This document shows positions 1-5,273 of a stretch of 9,801 bases of DNA, one piece after another. Source of the stretch: Anaerolineales bacterium (GTDB lineage Bacteria; Chloroflexota; Anaerolineae; 4572-78; NAK82). Position 1 is the first letter of the stretch, and each line of letters opens with the position of its first letter. The translations under genes were made by a program, and so were the position numbers. The stretch is from assembly GCA_024643945.1 (NCBI GenBank), contig JAHELX010000190.1:1-9801 (forward strand), written 5' to 3'. The notes beneath the pieces are model-generated. The model did not search any database. It saw only the letters and a list, made by a program, of their open reading frames with translations, and was not told the DNA's origin.

Positions 1-213
1 CTTCAAGAACGTCGCTGCCTCCTTGCGCCATCGGCCTATGTAAACCGCGCTGCCCAGGACGACTGCCTTGTAGGGGGTCAGGTCGCCGACGCGATCCGTA
101 GGTAGCACGTCGGTAGGCAGACCTGCTTGACGAAGCACTTGACCAATCTTCTCGGCAATTTCTGCCGTCGCACCGTACTTGGTGGCGTAGGCCACCAGAA
201 CTTGAATGTCCAT
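1..213 (-). CDS. Flavodoxin-domain protein, N-terminal part (runs off window)
   Basis: The 71 visible residues are the FMN-binding start of a flavodoxin fold, closest in style to the HemG-like/Flavodoxin_5 group (stand-alone, about 150-180 residues). The first strand VLVAYATKYGATAEIAE carries the T-x-Y-G-x-T phosphate-binding loop for FMN near residues 11-15. A second strand ends in VVLGSAVYIGRW (about residues 50-61), a typical flavin-contacting segment of this group. Start: ATG at 211-213, with an AAAGGA-type ribosome binding site about 10 bases upstream. The gene continues beyond base 1, so its full length and the rest of the FMN site are unknown. Members carry electrons or oxidise protoporphyrinogen; nothing here decides between these. 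It lies 114 bases after the 129-residue unknown gene on the same strand and may share its transcript. Confidence 0.88.
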   Translation of the reverse strand, partial: MDIQVLVAYATKYGATAEIAEKIGQVLRQAGLPTDVLPTDRVGDLTPYKAVVLGSAVYIGRWRKEAATFLK

Positions 214-327
214 TTGACCGTCCTTTCCATCTTGTGTAAGAAACGATAAAGTCGCCGCCCAACGTGTGAAGCATCTAATGGGGCAGGCAACTCGAGTTAT
301 CAGTAACCTATGCAGCACTCTGTAAGT
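214..327. other. Short intergenic gap
   Basis: This gap separates the unknown 129-residue gene from the flavodoxin gene. Apart from the flavodoxin ribosome binding site near its low-coordinate end I see no hairpin, promoter or small gene that stands out. Confidence 0.4.
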
Positions 328-717
328 CTACTGGAGCAGCAGCGGGCGGATGCTCTCGGCCCAGGTGCGAATGGCGTTCCAATCGCCATCACTGATGAGA
401 GAGACCGCCCGATCGCTGGCTTGGAGAGCAAGGGGCTTGCTTTGATCCATCAGCACGGCAACATAAGTCCCCCAGCGCCAACAAACTAACGCTATGGCCA
501 CTGCTTCTTGCCGCTGCGAGGGCAAATTGCCGCTGCGAGCCTCAAGTTGCCCTTCGAGATACTCCAGGAGTTGTTGAAACATGGTCTGTGCAGGTGGTTG
601 GACAACGCGAACAACTCCCCGATCTGAAGCCGTCTCTTCCCAACAGCCAGCATTCAGTGTTAGTTCGTCGTTGACCAGCACAGTCAACTGCCCGGATTGA
701 AGGCTCATGGTCACCAC
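328..717 (-). CDS. Hypothetical protein, 129 residues, no recognised family
   Basis: This is a soluble, mildly acidic protein with no signal peptide or membrane segment. Visible features are an N-terminal beta-like stretch (SGQLTVLVNDELTLNAGCW), a glutamine-rich helix-like middle (FQQLLEYLEGQLEA, about residues 47-60), a hydrophobic strand pair around WRWGTYVAVLM and a C-terminal helix ending SIRPLLLQ. I do not recognise the family and do not assign a function. The longest start is GTG at 715-717, with AGGTG five bases upstream; ATG at 706-708 (residue 4) is an alternative. An in-frame TAA lies just upstream. A promoter-like element at 895-923 and a 20-codon ORF precede it, so it is probably not part of the large catabolic operon. 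It could conceivably be a spurious frame, but no competing frame here looks more protein-like. Confidence 0.55.
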   Translation of the reverse strand: MVTMSLQSGQLTVLVNDELTLNAGCWEETASDRGVVRVVQPPAQTMFQQLLEYLEGQLEARSGNLPSQRQEAVAIALVCWRWGTYVAVLMDQSKPLALQASDRAVSLISDGDWNAIRTWAESIRPLLLQ

Positions 718-766
718 AATCGCACCTAGATGCCCTTACTTTTAAATATGGAGAGGACGGGGCTGG

Positions 767-786
767 CAGGCATAAGCCCGTGCCTG
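767..786. repeat. Small perfect hairpin, 6-bp stem and 8-base loop
   Basis: CAGGCA (767-772) and TGCCTG (781-786) are exact inverted repeats around an 8-base loop. It lies just after the stop of the 20-codon ORF and about 50 bases before the start of the 129-residue gene on the minus strand. No U-run follows, so a terminator is unlikely. It could be a leader structure or chance. Confidence 0.3.
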
Positions 787-789
787 TCA

Positions 790-852
790 TTATCGAACAT
801 TTGATCCATAATCTTCCTGGGCGAGCATCGCCTCGTCCAGCACGATTGCCAT
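790..852 (-). CDS. Candidate 20-residue small ORF or leader peptide
   Basis: The ORF encodes a 20-residue acidic peptide (MAIVLDEAMLAQEDYGSNVR) ending in TAA. The reason to list it is its ribosome binding site: GGAGGT at 858-863, five bases from the ATG, which is better than the site of any nearby full-length gene except 1108-2130 and 2234-3820. It lies about 40 bases downstream of a promoter-like element (895-923) and 72 bases upstream of the 129-residue gene. It could be a leader peptide, a short independent protein, or the remnant N-terminus of a decayed gene. The peptide has no run of one amino acid of the kind seen in attenuation leaders, and I recognise no family. Confidence 0.35.
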   Translation of the reverse strand: MAIVLDEAMLAQEDYGSNVR

Positions 853-894
853 CAAAGACCTCCGTCCGGCCGCTACCAATAATAAGCAGCAAAG

Positions 895-923
895 AGCATA
901 CCACACCGGCCGAAGCGTAGCAA
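895..923 (-). promoter_or_regulatory. Candidate sigma70 promoter for the downstream unit
   Basis: On the minus strand TTGCTA (918-923, 4 of 6 to the -35 consensus) is separated by exactly 17 bases from TATGCT (895-900, 4 of 6 to the -10 consensus). The expected transcript start is near 888, giving a leader of about 35 bases before the 20-codon ORF. The spacing is ideal but both hexamers are imperfect, so chance is possible. Confidence 0.4.
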
Positions 924-932
924 CATCCGGTG
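904..932. repeat. Inverted repeat straddling the candidate promoter
   Basis: CACCGG (904-909) and CCGGTG (927-932) form a perfect 6-base inverted repeat with a 17-base centre. The repeat covers the -35 element and part of the spacer of the promoter at 895-923. Its placement would suit an operator, but the arms are short and GC-rich. Confidence 0.25.
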
Positions 933-969
933 CTTCAGTGAAAAAGATCAGTTACTCGCTCTCAGGCAT

Positions 970-987
970 CCATAAAAACGGTTATGG
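970..987. repeat. 18-base inverted repeat, possible operator
   Basis: CCATAA (970-975) and TTATGG (982-987) are perfect inverted arms around a 6-base centre. The repeat lies about 50 bases upstream of the candidate -35 element, in an AT-richer patch of the gap. The size and symmetry fit a dimeric regulator site; no regulator gene is present in the window. Confidence 0.3.
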
Positions 988-1091
988 TATGTTACTGCAC
1001 CATTTTCGCCTCTGCAGCTGGCGAGTCGTATGCCAGATCAAGTAGGCCTACGAGTGATGATCATTGGGGGTAGGAGAGGACGCGCGGCCAA

Positions 1092-1105
1092 CCTGGCGCG
1101 CCAGG
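1092..1105. repeat. Perfect 14-base palindrome after the oxidoreductase stop
   Basis: CCTGGCGCGCCAGG is a perfect self-complementary palindrome that begins two bases after the stop codon of the Mer-like gene. In RNA it would fold as a GC-rich CCUGG/CCAGG stem around CGCG. There is no following U-run, so it is not a textbook intrinsic terminator. It may mark or protect the 3' end of the operon transcript. Confidence 0.35.
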
Positions 1106-1107
1106 CC

Positions 1108-2130
1108 CTACGGCTGCCAATCGGCAAAAGCGTCAATCACCAGCTTGATGTCATCCATCATAGGGTAGAGGATAGGGCAGGTGACGCCCGCGTCAATATA
1201 TTCAGCCACCTTGTCCTGGCACTGGCGAGTGGTGCCGACTGCCATTAAATTGCGCACTACCTCGTCCGGGATCAACTGGGCGGCCCGGCGATAGTCCGCC
1301 TCGGTCGCCGGCCAGCCCACGAATTCTTGCACCGCCTTGATGAGCTCTTCATCTACGTTGCTGGCCTTCATGATGTGCGGCTCGGTGCCCAGGTAGTAGG
1401 CTACCAGGGCCTTACCCTCCAGCATGGCCGCCTGCGGGTCATCGTCCGACAGGCAACACACCAGCAACTCGGGCCGGTCCACGACATCCAGGCTTTTGCC
1501 GGCTCTCTCGGCCCCGCGGCGCACTAACTCCACCGCGTTACGGATGTAGTCCACCGACACCACGTAATTGAGCACCACCCCATCGCCAATTTCACCCGCC
1601 AATTCCAGCATCTGGGGCCCCGTGGCGCCGATGTAGATGGGGATGTCGCGCGGCGAGGCGTCGCTAAAAGCCACGTCCAGCTTCACCCGGTCCAGGTGGA
1701 CGAACTCGCCCCCGTAAGTCACCTCTTCCATGGTGAAGAGCTGGCGGATGGCTTCGACGTGTTCACGCATCGCCTTCAGCGGCCGCTCCCGCTTGACCCC
1801 AACCCGGGAGGCAATCGGCTCCCACCACGCGCCCAAGCCGAGCATGACCCGCCCCCGGCCATCCACCTTGCCGGCCAACTCCCACATGGTGCTCCAGGTG
1901 GCAGCGATGACCGCCGGATTGCGCGTCCAGATTGGCAGCACACCCGAGCCAAGACGCAGGCGTTTCGTTTCAGTTAGAAAGGCGCTCATCAGCACCACAC
2001 AGTCGCGAGCCAGGCGTGTGTCAGCCTGCCAGATTTCGGAAAAGCCCCGTTCCTCGGCGTACTTGGACATTTCGATTTCATAGTGGATGGGATGCTTGTC
2101 CTGCATATACAGGGCCATACGTTGGGCCAT
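1108..2130 (-). CDS. Mer-like LLM-family oxidoreductase (probably F420-dependent)
   Basis: This 340-residue protein belongs to the bacterial luciferase-like superfamily, in the branch resembling 5,10-methylenetetrahydromethanopterin reductase (Mer). Visible family segments are [15 protein letters not shown] near residues 65-79, [11 protein letters not shown] near 93-103 and [20 protein letters not shown] near 164-183, which is the classic strand-loop of this branch. Mer-like enzymes are cytoplasmic TIM barrels that usually move a hydride between F420 and a substrate; FMN use cannot be excluded. I chose ATG at 2128-2130 because a consensus AGGAGG (2137-2142) sits six bases upstream; a TTG two codons earlier directly abuts that site and is unlikely. 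It is the last gene of the catabolic train, about 100 bases after the MoaD-SsnA fusion. Next to a methyl-pterin transferase domain, a one-carbon role (methylene- to methyl-pterin) is attractive but inferred; many family members act on unrelated substrates. Confidence 0.9.
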   Translation of the reverse strand: MAQRMALYMQDKHPIHYEIEMSKYAEERGFSEIWQADTRLARDCVVLMSAFLTETKRLRLGSGVLPIWTRNPAVIAATWSTMWELAGKVDGRGRVMLGLGAWWEPIASRVGVKRERPLKAMREHVEAIRQLFTMEEVTYGGEFVHLDRVKLDVAFSDASPRDIPIYIGATGPQMLELAGEIGDGVVLNYVVSVDYIRNAVELVRRGAERAGKSLDVVDRPELLVCCLSDDDPQAAMLEGKALVAYYLGTEPHIMKASNVDEELIKAVQEFVGWPATEADYRRAAQLIPDEVVRNLMAVGTTRQCQDKVAEYIDAGVTCPILYPMMDDIKLVIDAFADWQP

Positions 2131-2136
2131 TGTCAA

Positions 2137-2142
2137 CCTCCT
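2137..2142 (-). promoter_or_regulatory. Ribosome binding site deciding the Mer-like start
   Basis: AGGAGG lies six bases upstream of the ATG at 2128-2130. It directly touches the earlier TTG codon at 2134-2136, which therefore cannot be the start it serves. Confidence 0.8.
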
Positions 2143-2158
2143 ACAAGTTCAGGGTATT

Positions 2159-2220
2159 GGAAGGCTGGAAGACTGGAAGACCGGATATCTATTACTAGTC
2201 CCCCAATCTTCCGACCTTCC
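2159..2220. repeat. Octamer tandem repeat with distal inverted copies (hairpin)
   Basis: Three tandem octamers GGAAGGCT, GGAAGACT and GGAAGACC (2159-2182) are followed by TCTTCC-GA-CCTTCC (2207-2220), the inverted version of the first two. GGAAGG(2159-2164)/CCTTCC(2215-2220) and GGAAGA(2167-2172)/TCTTCC(2207-2212) can pair into a 12-bp stem broken by a 2-base internal loop, closing a 34-base loop. The element fills the gap between the aminohydrolase stop and the oxidoreductase ribosome binding site. No U-run follows, so it resembles a dispersed intergenic repeat or mRNA-stabilising hairpin rather than a terminator. Confidence 0.65.
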
Positions 2221-2233
2221 ACTTTATTAATTT

Positions 2234-3820
2234 TTAGCCTTGCGCCTTTCGCCACAAACGCCGGGCATTCGCGTGGAGACATACGCGCATAGCTTCCAGG
2301 TCGGCGCTTTGCACTACGCCGTCTCGTACACGCCACTCGCCGGCGACCATTACATCCCACACATGGGTTTGGTTGCGCCACAGCACGAGTTGGTCGTATA
2401 GGTTATGCTCGGCGGCCGGGGTGGGAAATTGGGCATCAATCAGTTGCAAATCCGCAGCCCAACCCGGCTCCAACCGCCCTACCCGTTCCAGGCCGATGGC
2501 GCCCGCCCCACCTTCGGTGGCCAGATACCAGACCAAGCCGGCGGGCATCACCTGGGGGTTAAGCTCATGGGCTTTGTGGATAAGAAAGGCGCCGCGCATC
2601 ACCTCGAAAAAGTCGTTGATGTAGCCGTCAGAACCCAGCCCCACGGTGACGCCGTCCTTGAGCAGTTGTGGGACCGGGGCGATGCCGCCCCCCACCTCAC
2701 AGTTGCTGAGGGGCATATGGGTCACCCGCACCCTCCGTCCGGCGATGATGGATCGCTCCCGCTCGGAAAGTTGCACACACTGCGAAGCCAGCATCTCCGG
2801 GCTAGCCACGCCCAACTGGTCGTAATACTCCAGTGTGCGCATGCCGAAGTGTTGCAGAGCATAGTTCGGCTCGTGGATTCCTTCGTTGCAGTGCATGTGA
2901 GTCAACACGCCACGTTCGGCAGCCAGCCCAAGGGCCTGGCGGATGAAAGCGGCGGAGCAGGTAAAGGTGGTGTGAAAGCACATCAGGCCATTTACCAGGC
3001 TGTTTACACTTCGGCAATGGTCAATAAACTCGGTGTTTTCGCGCAAGCCCAGTTGGCCGTTCTCCCGGCTGACGCGCTCGGTGGCCTCGAAGGAGAGGAT
3101 ACCCCGTATTCCCCGCCGCTCGACCACCTCTTTCTGTGCATGCAGCGCGCCAGGGATGGCGAAAGGCGCCTCCAGGCAATCGTAAAAGCTGGTAGTGCCG
3201 CCGCGCAGCATCTCGGCGCAGGTCCAGTCAGTAGCGGCGCAGATCATCTCGTGGTCCAAAGCATCTTCCACCAGCGGCCACCAAAAGTCGGCCAGGAAGG
3301 ACCAAAAGTCCGAGGGCGCTTTGGCCAGGGGGATGCCATGAGCCAACACGCCATACAGGTGCGTATGGGCGTTGACAAAGCCGGGTGCGATGACGCAGCC
3401 GCTCGCGTCATACACGACGTCATGGGGGTAGTCACGCCGCAGGCCGGCGTTGGGTCCCACGGCAGCGATCGAATCCCCAATCACCCGCACCCCCCAGCCG
3501 GCTTTGGGCGGCTCCATGGGCGTAGTGATGAGCCAGTCCCCCAGAATGAGCAGCCCGGTTAGTTGGCCTCCGGCCATAGGCGGCAGGAGTTCGACCTGAT
3601 CGCCAACTCTCAACATCACGTCGTCGCGCTGGTAGACACCGTTGACAGCGACGAAAGGACGCACACTTCCAGGTGTTTCGGCTACGTGCAGCGCCCGTAG
3701 CAAGTCACTGATTGTCGCTCCTTCAGGCAATTCGACGGTGGGCAGCGCAACCTGTTTAGCGGGCGACAGGTGTCGGGTGAAATTCTCAATCGGGCCAAAG
3801 AATCGCACCTGGACTTTCAT
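2234..3820 (-). CDS. MoaD/ThiS-like domain fused to SsnA-like aminohydrolase
   Basis: This is a 528-residue two-domain protein. Residues 1-85 form a beta-grasp sulfur-carrier-like domain that starts MKVQVRFFGP and ends VELLPPMAGG, the signature tail of MoaD. Residues 86-528 are an amidohydrolase-superfamily enzyme resembling SsnA: FVNAHTHLYG (H152, H154), a DFWSFLADFWWPL segment (171-183), SFEATERVSREN (243-254), HMHCNEG (H310, E313) and GSDGYINDFFEVM (D398). These are the expected metal ligands, catalytic acid and flanking motifs. The strand-6 His expected in an AHC-type motif is instead Q347 (ASQCVQLS). SsnA-type enzymes are cytoplasmic metal-dependent hydrolases associated with purine or N-heterocycle breakdown. 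Start: ATG at 3818-3820 behind a strong GGAGGGG. There is no ATG, GTG or TTG between codons 83 and 101, so the hydrolase has no obvious start of its own apart from M82, which lacks a ribosome binding site. The C-terminus is full length. Confidence 0.92.
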   Translation of the reverse strand: MKVQVRFFGPIENFTRHLSPAKQVALPTVELPEGATISDLLRALHVAETPGSVRPFVAVNGVYQRDDVMLRVGDQVELLPPMAGGQLTGLLILGDWLITTPMEPPKAGWGVRVIGDSIAAVGPNAGLRRDYPHDVVYDASGCVIAPGFVNAHTHLYGVLAHGIPLAKAPSDFWSFLADFWWPLVEDALDHEMICAATDWTCAEMLRGGTTSFYDCLEAPFAIPGALHAQKEVVERRGIRGILSFEATERVSRENGQLGLRENTEFIDHCRSVNSLVNGLMCFHTTFTCSAAFIRQALGLAAERGVLTHMHCNEGIHEPNYALQHFGMRTLEYYDQLGVASPEMLASQCVQLSERERSIIAGRRVRVTHMPLSNCEVGGGIAPVPQLLKDGVTVGLGSDGYINDFFEVMRGAFLIHKAHELNPQVMPAGLVWYLATEGGAGAIGLERVGRLEPGWAADLQLIDAQFPTPAAEHNLYDQLVLWRNQTHVWDVMVAGEWRVRDGVVQSADLEAMRVCLHANARRLWRKAQG

Positions 3821-3828
3821 TCTACAAA

Positions 3829-3843
3829 CCCCTCCGTATCCCT
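3829..3843 (-). promoter_or_regulatory. Strong, doubled ribosome binding site of the fusion gene
   Basis: Reading the minus strand, GGAGGG is followed within a few bases by GGAGGGG, the latter eight bases from the ATG at 3818-3820. Two near-consensus sites in tandem ahead of the MoaD-like start show that the sulfur-carrier-like domain is the intended translation start. Confidence 0.7.
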
Positions 3844-3881
3844 CCAGTGTAGCAACCTATGAGCTAGCCTACATCTCTTTG

Positions 3882-5273
3882 TCACTTTTGGTGCTTTATG
3901 TTCTTACGCTCCACAAAACATCCCCGCCCGGCTGTGCCGTGAAACTTGCCGTCCTTGACAACGACCTCGCCCCGGCTGATGGTGACCACAGGCCAGCCGG
4001 CTACCTCCATCCCCTCAAAGGGTGTCCAGTCCACGTTCTCGTGCAGCATCTCAGCGGACAGTCTCACCACACGCCCCGGGTCGAATACTACCAAATCGGC
4101 GTCATAACCAACCGCAATGGTTCCCTTGCGCTCCAAGCCGAACAGACGGGCCGGGGCCGTGCAGCACAGGTCCACCCAGCCATTGAGAGAGATACGCCCC
4201 ATACGCACGCCGAAGGCAAACAGCAGCGGGAAGCGGGCCTCGATGCCCGGCAGTCCGCCAGGAGCCTGGCTAAAGTCGTGGAGTCCGCGCTCTTTGTCGG
4301 CGCGGGTGAAGGGACAGTGGTCGGTGGCTACCACCTGCAATTCACCCCGCGCCAAAGCGTCCCACAGGCGGGCTTGATCGGCCTCGCTGCGCAGTGGCGG
4401 CGAACAAATGGGCAGCACCCCCTCCAGGCCAGGCCGGCTGTACAAGGCTTCGGTCAGCAGCAAATACTGGGGGCAGGTCTCGCCGTAGATAGGCAGTCCC
4501 CGGGCGCGGGCGGCGGCCACCCGCCCGACGACCTGGGTGCAGGAGGCATGGACGATGTGCAGCGGCGTGCCTGCCAGAGTCGCCAGGTCTATGGCGCGCC
4601 CGGCAGCCTCCCCTTCCATTAAAGCCGGACGGCTGCGCGCGTGCCAGCGCGGCTCGATCCGTCCCTGAGCACGGTAGCGATCCACCAGCGTGCGGATCAC
4701 ATCGCCATTCTCGGCATGAACGATAGGCAATCCCCCTACCTCGCATATTGCCTCCAGCGCCTGCAGGAATCCCCCGTCGTCAAGTTGAAAACCCTCATAG
4801 GCCAGGTAAAGCTTGAAGCTAGCGCAGCCTGCTTCGACCACGGCGGGCACTTCGTTCAACTTGGCCAGGTCGGCGGCGGCGATGGTCATGTGCAGACCGT
4901 AGTCGACGACCACGCGGCCATCGGCCTGGGCACGGCGTGCAGCCAAGGCCTTAGCCAGCGATTGATCGGGTTCGGCTTCCACGAAGTCAATCACCGTCGT
5001 GGTGCCGCCGAAAGCGGCGGCGCGCGTGCCGGTAAAAAAGTCATCCGAGGAAACCAAGCTGGGGCCAGCCGGCATTTGCAGATGAACGTGCACGTCTACC
5101 GCACCGGGGGTGACCAGCATGCCGGTTGCATCTATCTCCCGTCTAGCTGACAATCCTTTACCAATAGCGGCGATGCGTTCGCCGCGCACTCCAACATCGG
5201 CCGGGTAAGTCGCATCGGCGGTGACGAGAGTGCCATTCTTGATAACCAAATCAAATTCACAAGCTGTGCTCAT
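3882..5273 (-). CDS. hydA: Dihydropyrimidinase / D-hydantoinase family enzyme
   Basis: At 463 residues this is full length for the family (about 450-490). It is a cytoplasmic binuclear zinc cyclic amidohydrolase that hydrolyses dihydropyrimidines, hydantoins or similar cyclic imides to N-carbamoyl acids. All catalytic landmarks are present: DVHVHLQMP (H62, H64), SFKLYLAYEG with K154 (the carboxylated bridging lysine), VHAEN (H186), VHASC (H242) and ATDHCPF (D318). The C-terminal beta-sandwich end (VVTISRGEVVVKDGKF) is intact. The substrate within the family (dihydropyrimidine, hydantoin, or an allantoinase-like compound) cannot be told from the motifs. ATG at 5271-5273 overlaps the upstream methyltransferase-like gene by 17 bases and has only a weak ribosome binding site, which suggests translational coupling. 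The fusion aminohydrolase follows 61 bases later. No carbamoylase or beta-ureidopropionase is seen in the window, so the product's next step is missing here. Confidence 0.93.
   Translation of the reverse strand: MSTACEFDLVIKNGTLVTADATYPADVGVRGERIAAIGKGLSARREIDATGMLVTPGAVDVHVHLQMPAGPSLVSSDDFFTGTRAAAFGGTTTVIDFVEAEPDQSLAKALAARRAQADGRVVVDYGLHMTIAAADLAKLNEVPAVVEAGCASFKLYLAYEGFQLDDGGFLQALEAICEVGGLPIVHAENGDVIRTLVDRYRAQGRIEPRWHARSRPALMEGEAAGRAIDLATLAGTPLHIVHASCTQVVGRVAAARARGLPIYGETCPQYLLLTEALYSRPGLEGVLPICSPPLRSEADQARLWDALARGELQVVATDHCPFTRADKERGLHDFSQAPGGLPGIEARFPLLFAFGVRMGRISLNGWVDLCCTAPARLFGLERKGTIAVGYDADLVVFDPGRVVRLSAEMLHENVDWTPFEGMEVAGWPVVTISRGEVVVKDGKFHGTAGRGCFVERKNIKHQK

Larger units (their letters stand above)
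718..1107. other. 390-base gene-poor region between two transcription units
   Basis: No large gene is supported here. In the direction of transcription it contains a perfect 14-base palindrome just after the oxidoreductase stop codon (1092-1105), an 18-base inverted repeat (970-987), a promoter-like element (895-923) straddled by CACCGG/CCGGTG arms, a 20-codon ORF with a strong ribosome binding site (790-852) and a small hairpin (767-786). The combination suggests the end of one transcript and the start of another. Confidence 0.5.

Noticed and set aside
542..904. Minus-strand frame of 120 codons overlapping the 129-residue gene
   Set aside because: Low-complexity Arg/Cys/Ser-rich translation typical of an off-frame read; it crosses the promoter-like region and overlaps a more protein-like frame.
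1108..2130. RutA-type pyrimidine monooxygenase
   Set aside because: It shares the LLM superfamily and a pyrimidine-like context. The visible motifs (TRNP segment and the [10 protein letters not shown] strand) fit the Mer-like branch better, and no other rut genes are nearby.
2131..2136. TTG start two codons upstream for the Mer-like gene
   Set aside because: The AGGAGG ribosome binding site directly touches this TTG, whereas the ATG at 2128-2130 has ideal six-base spacing.
2159..2220. CRISPR-like array
   Set aside because: The units are 8-base contiguous tandem repeats without spacers, and part of the element is inverted; no cas gene is present.
2405..3562. Long open frame on the + strand (385 codons)
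   Set aside because: It lies antisense to the well-supported fusion aminohydrolase, contains no recognisable domain, and is expected from the GC-rich codon pattern of the real gene.
3642..4622. Long open frame on the + strand (326 codons)
   Set aside because: It spans the antisense of the fusion gene start, an intergenic gap and the hydantoinase end. It has no coherent protein features and no good ribosome binding site that I can see.
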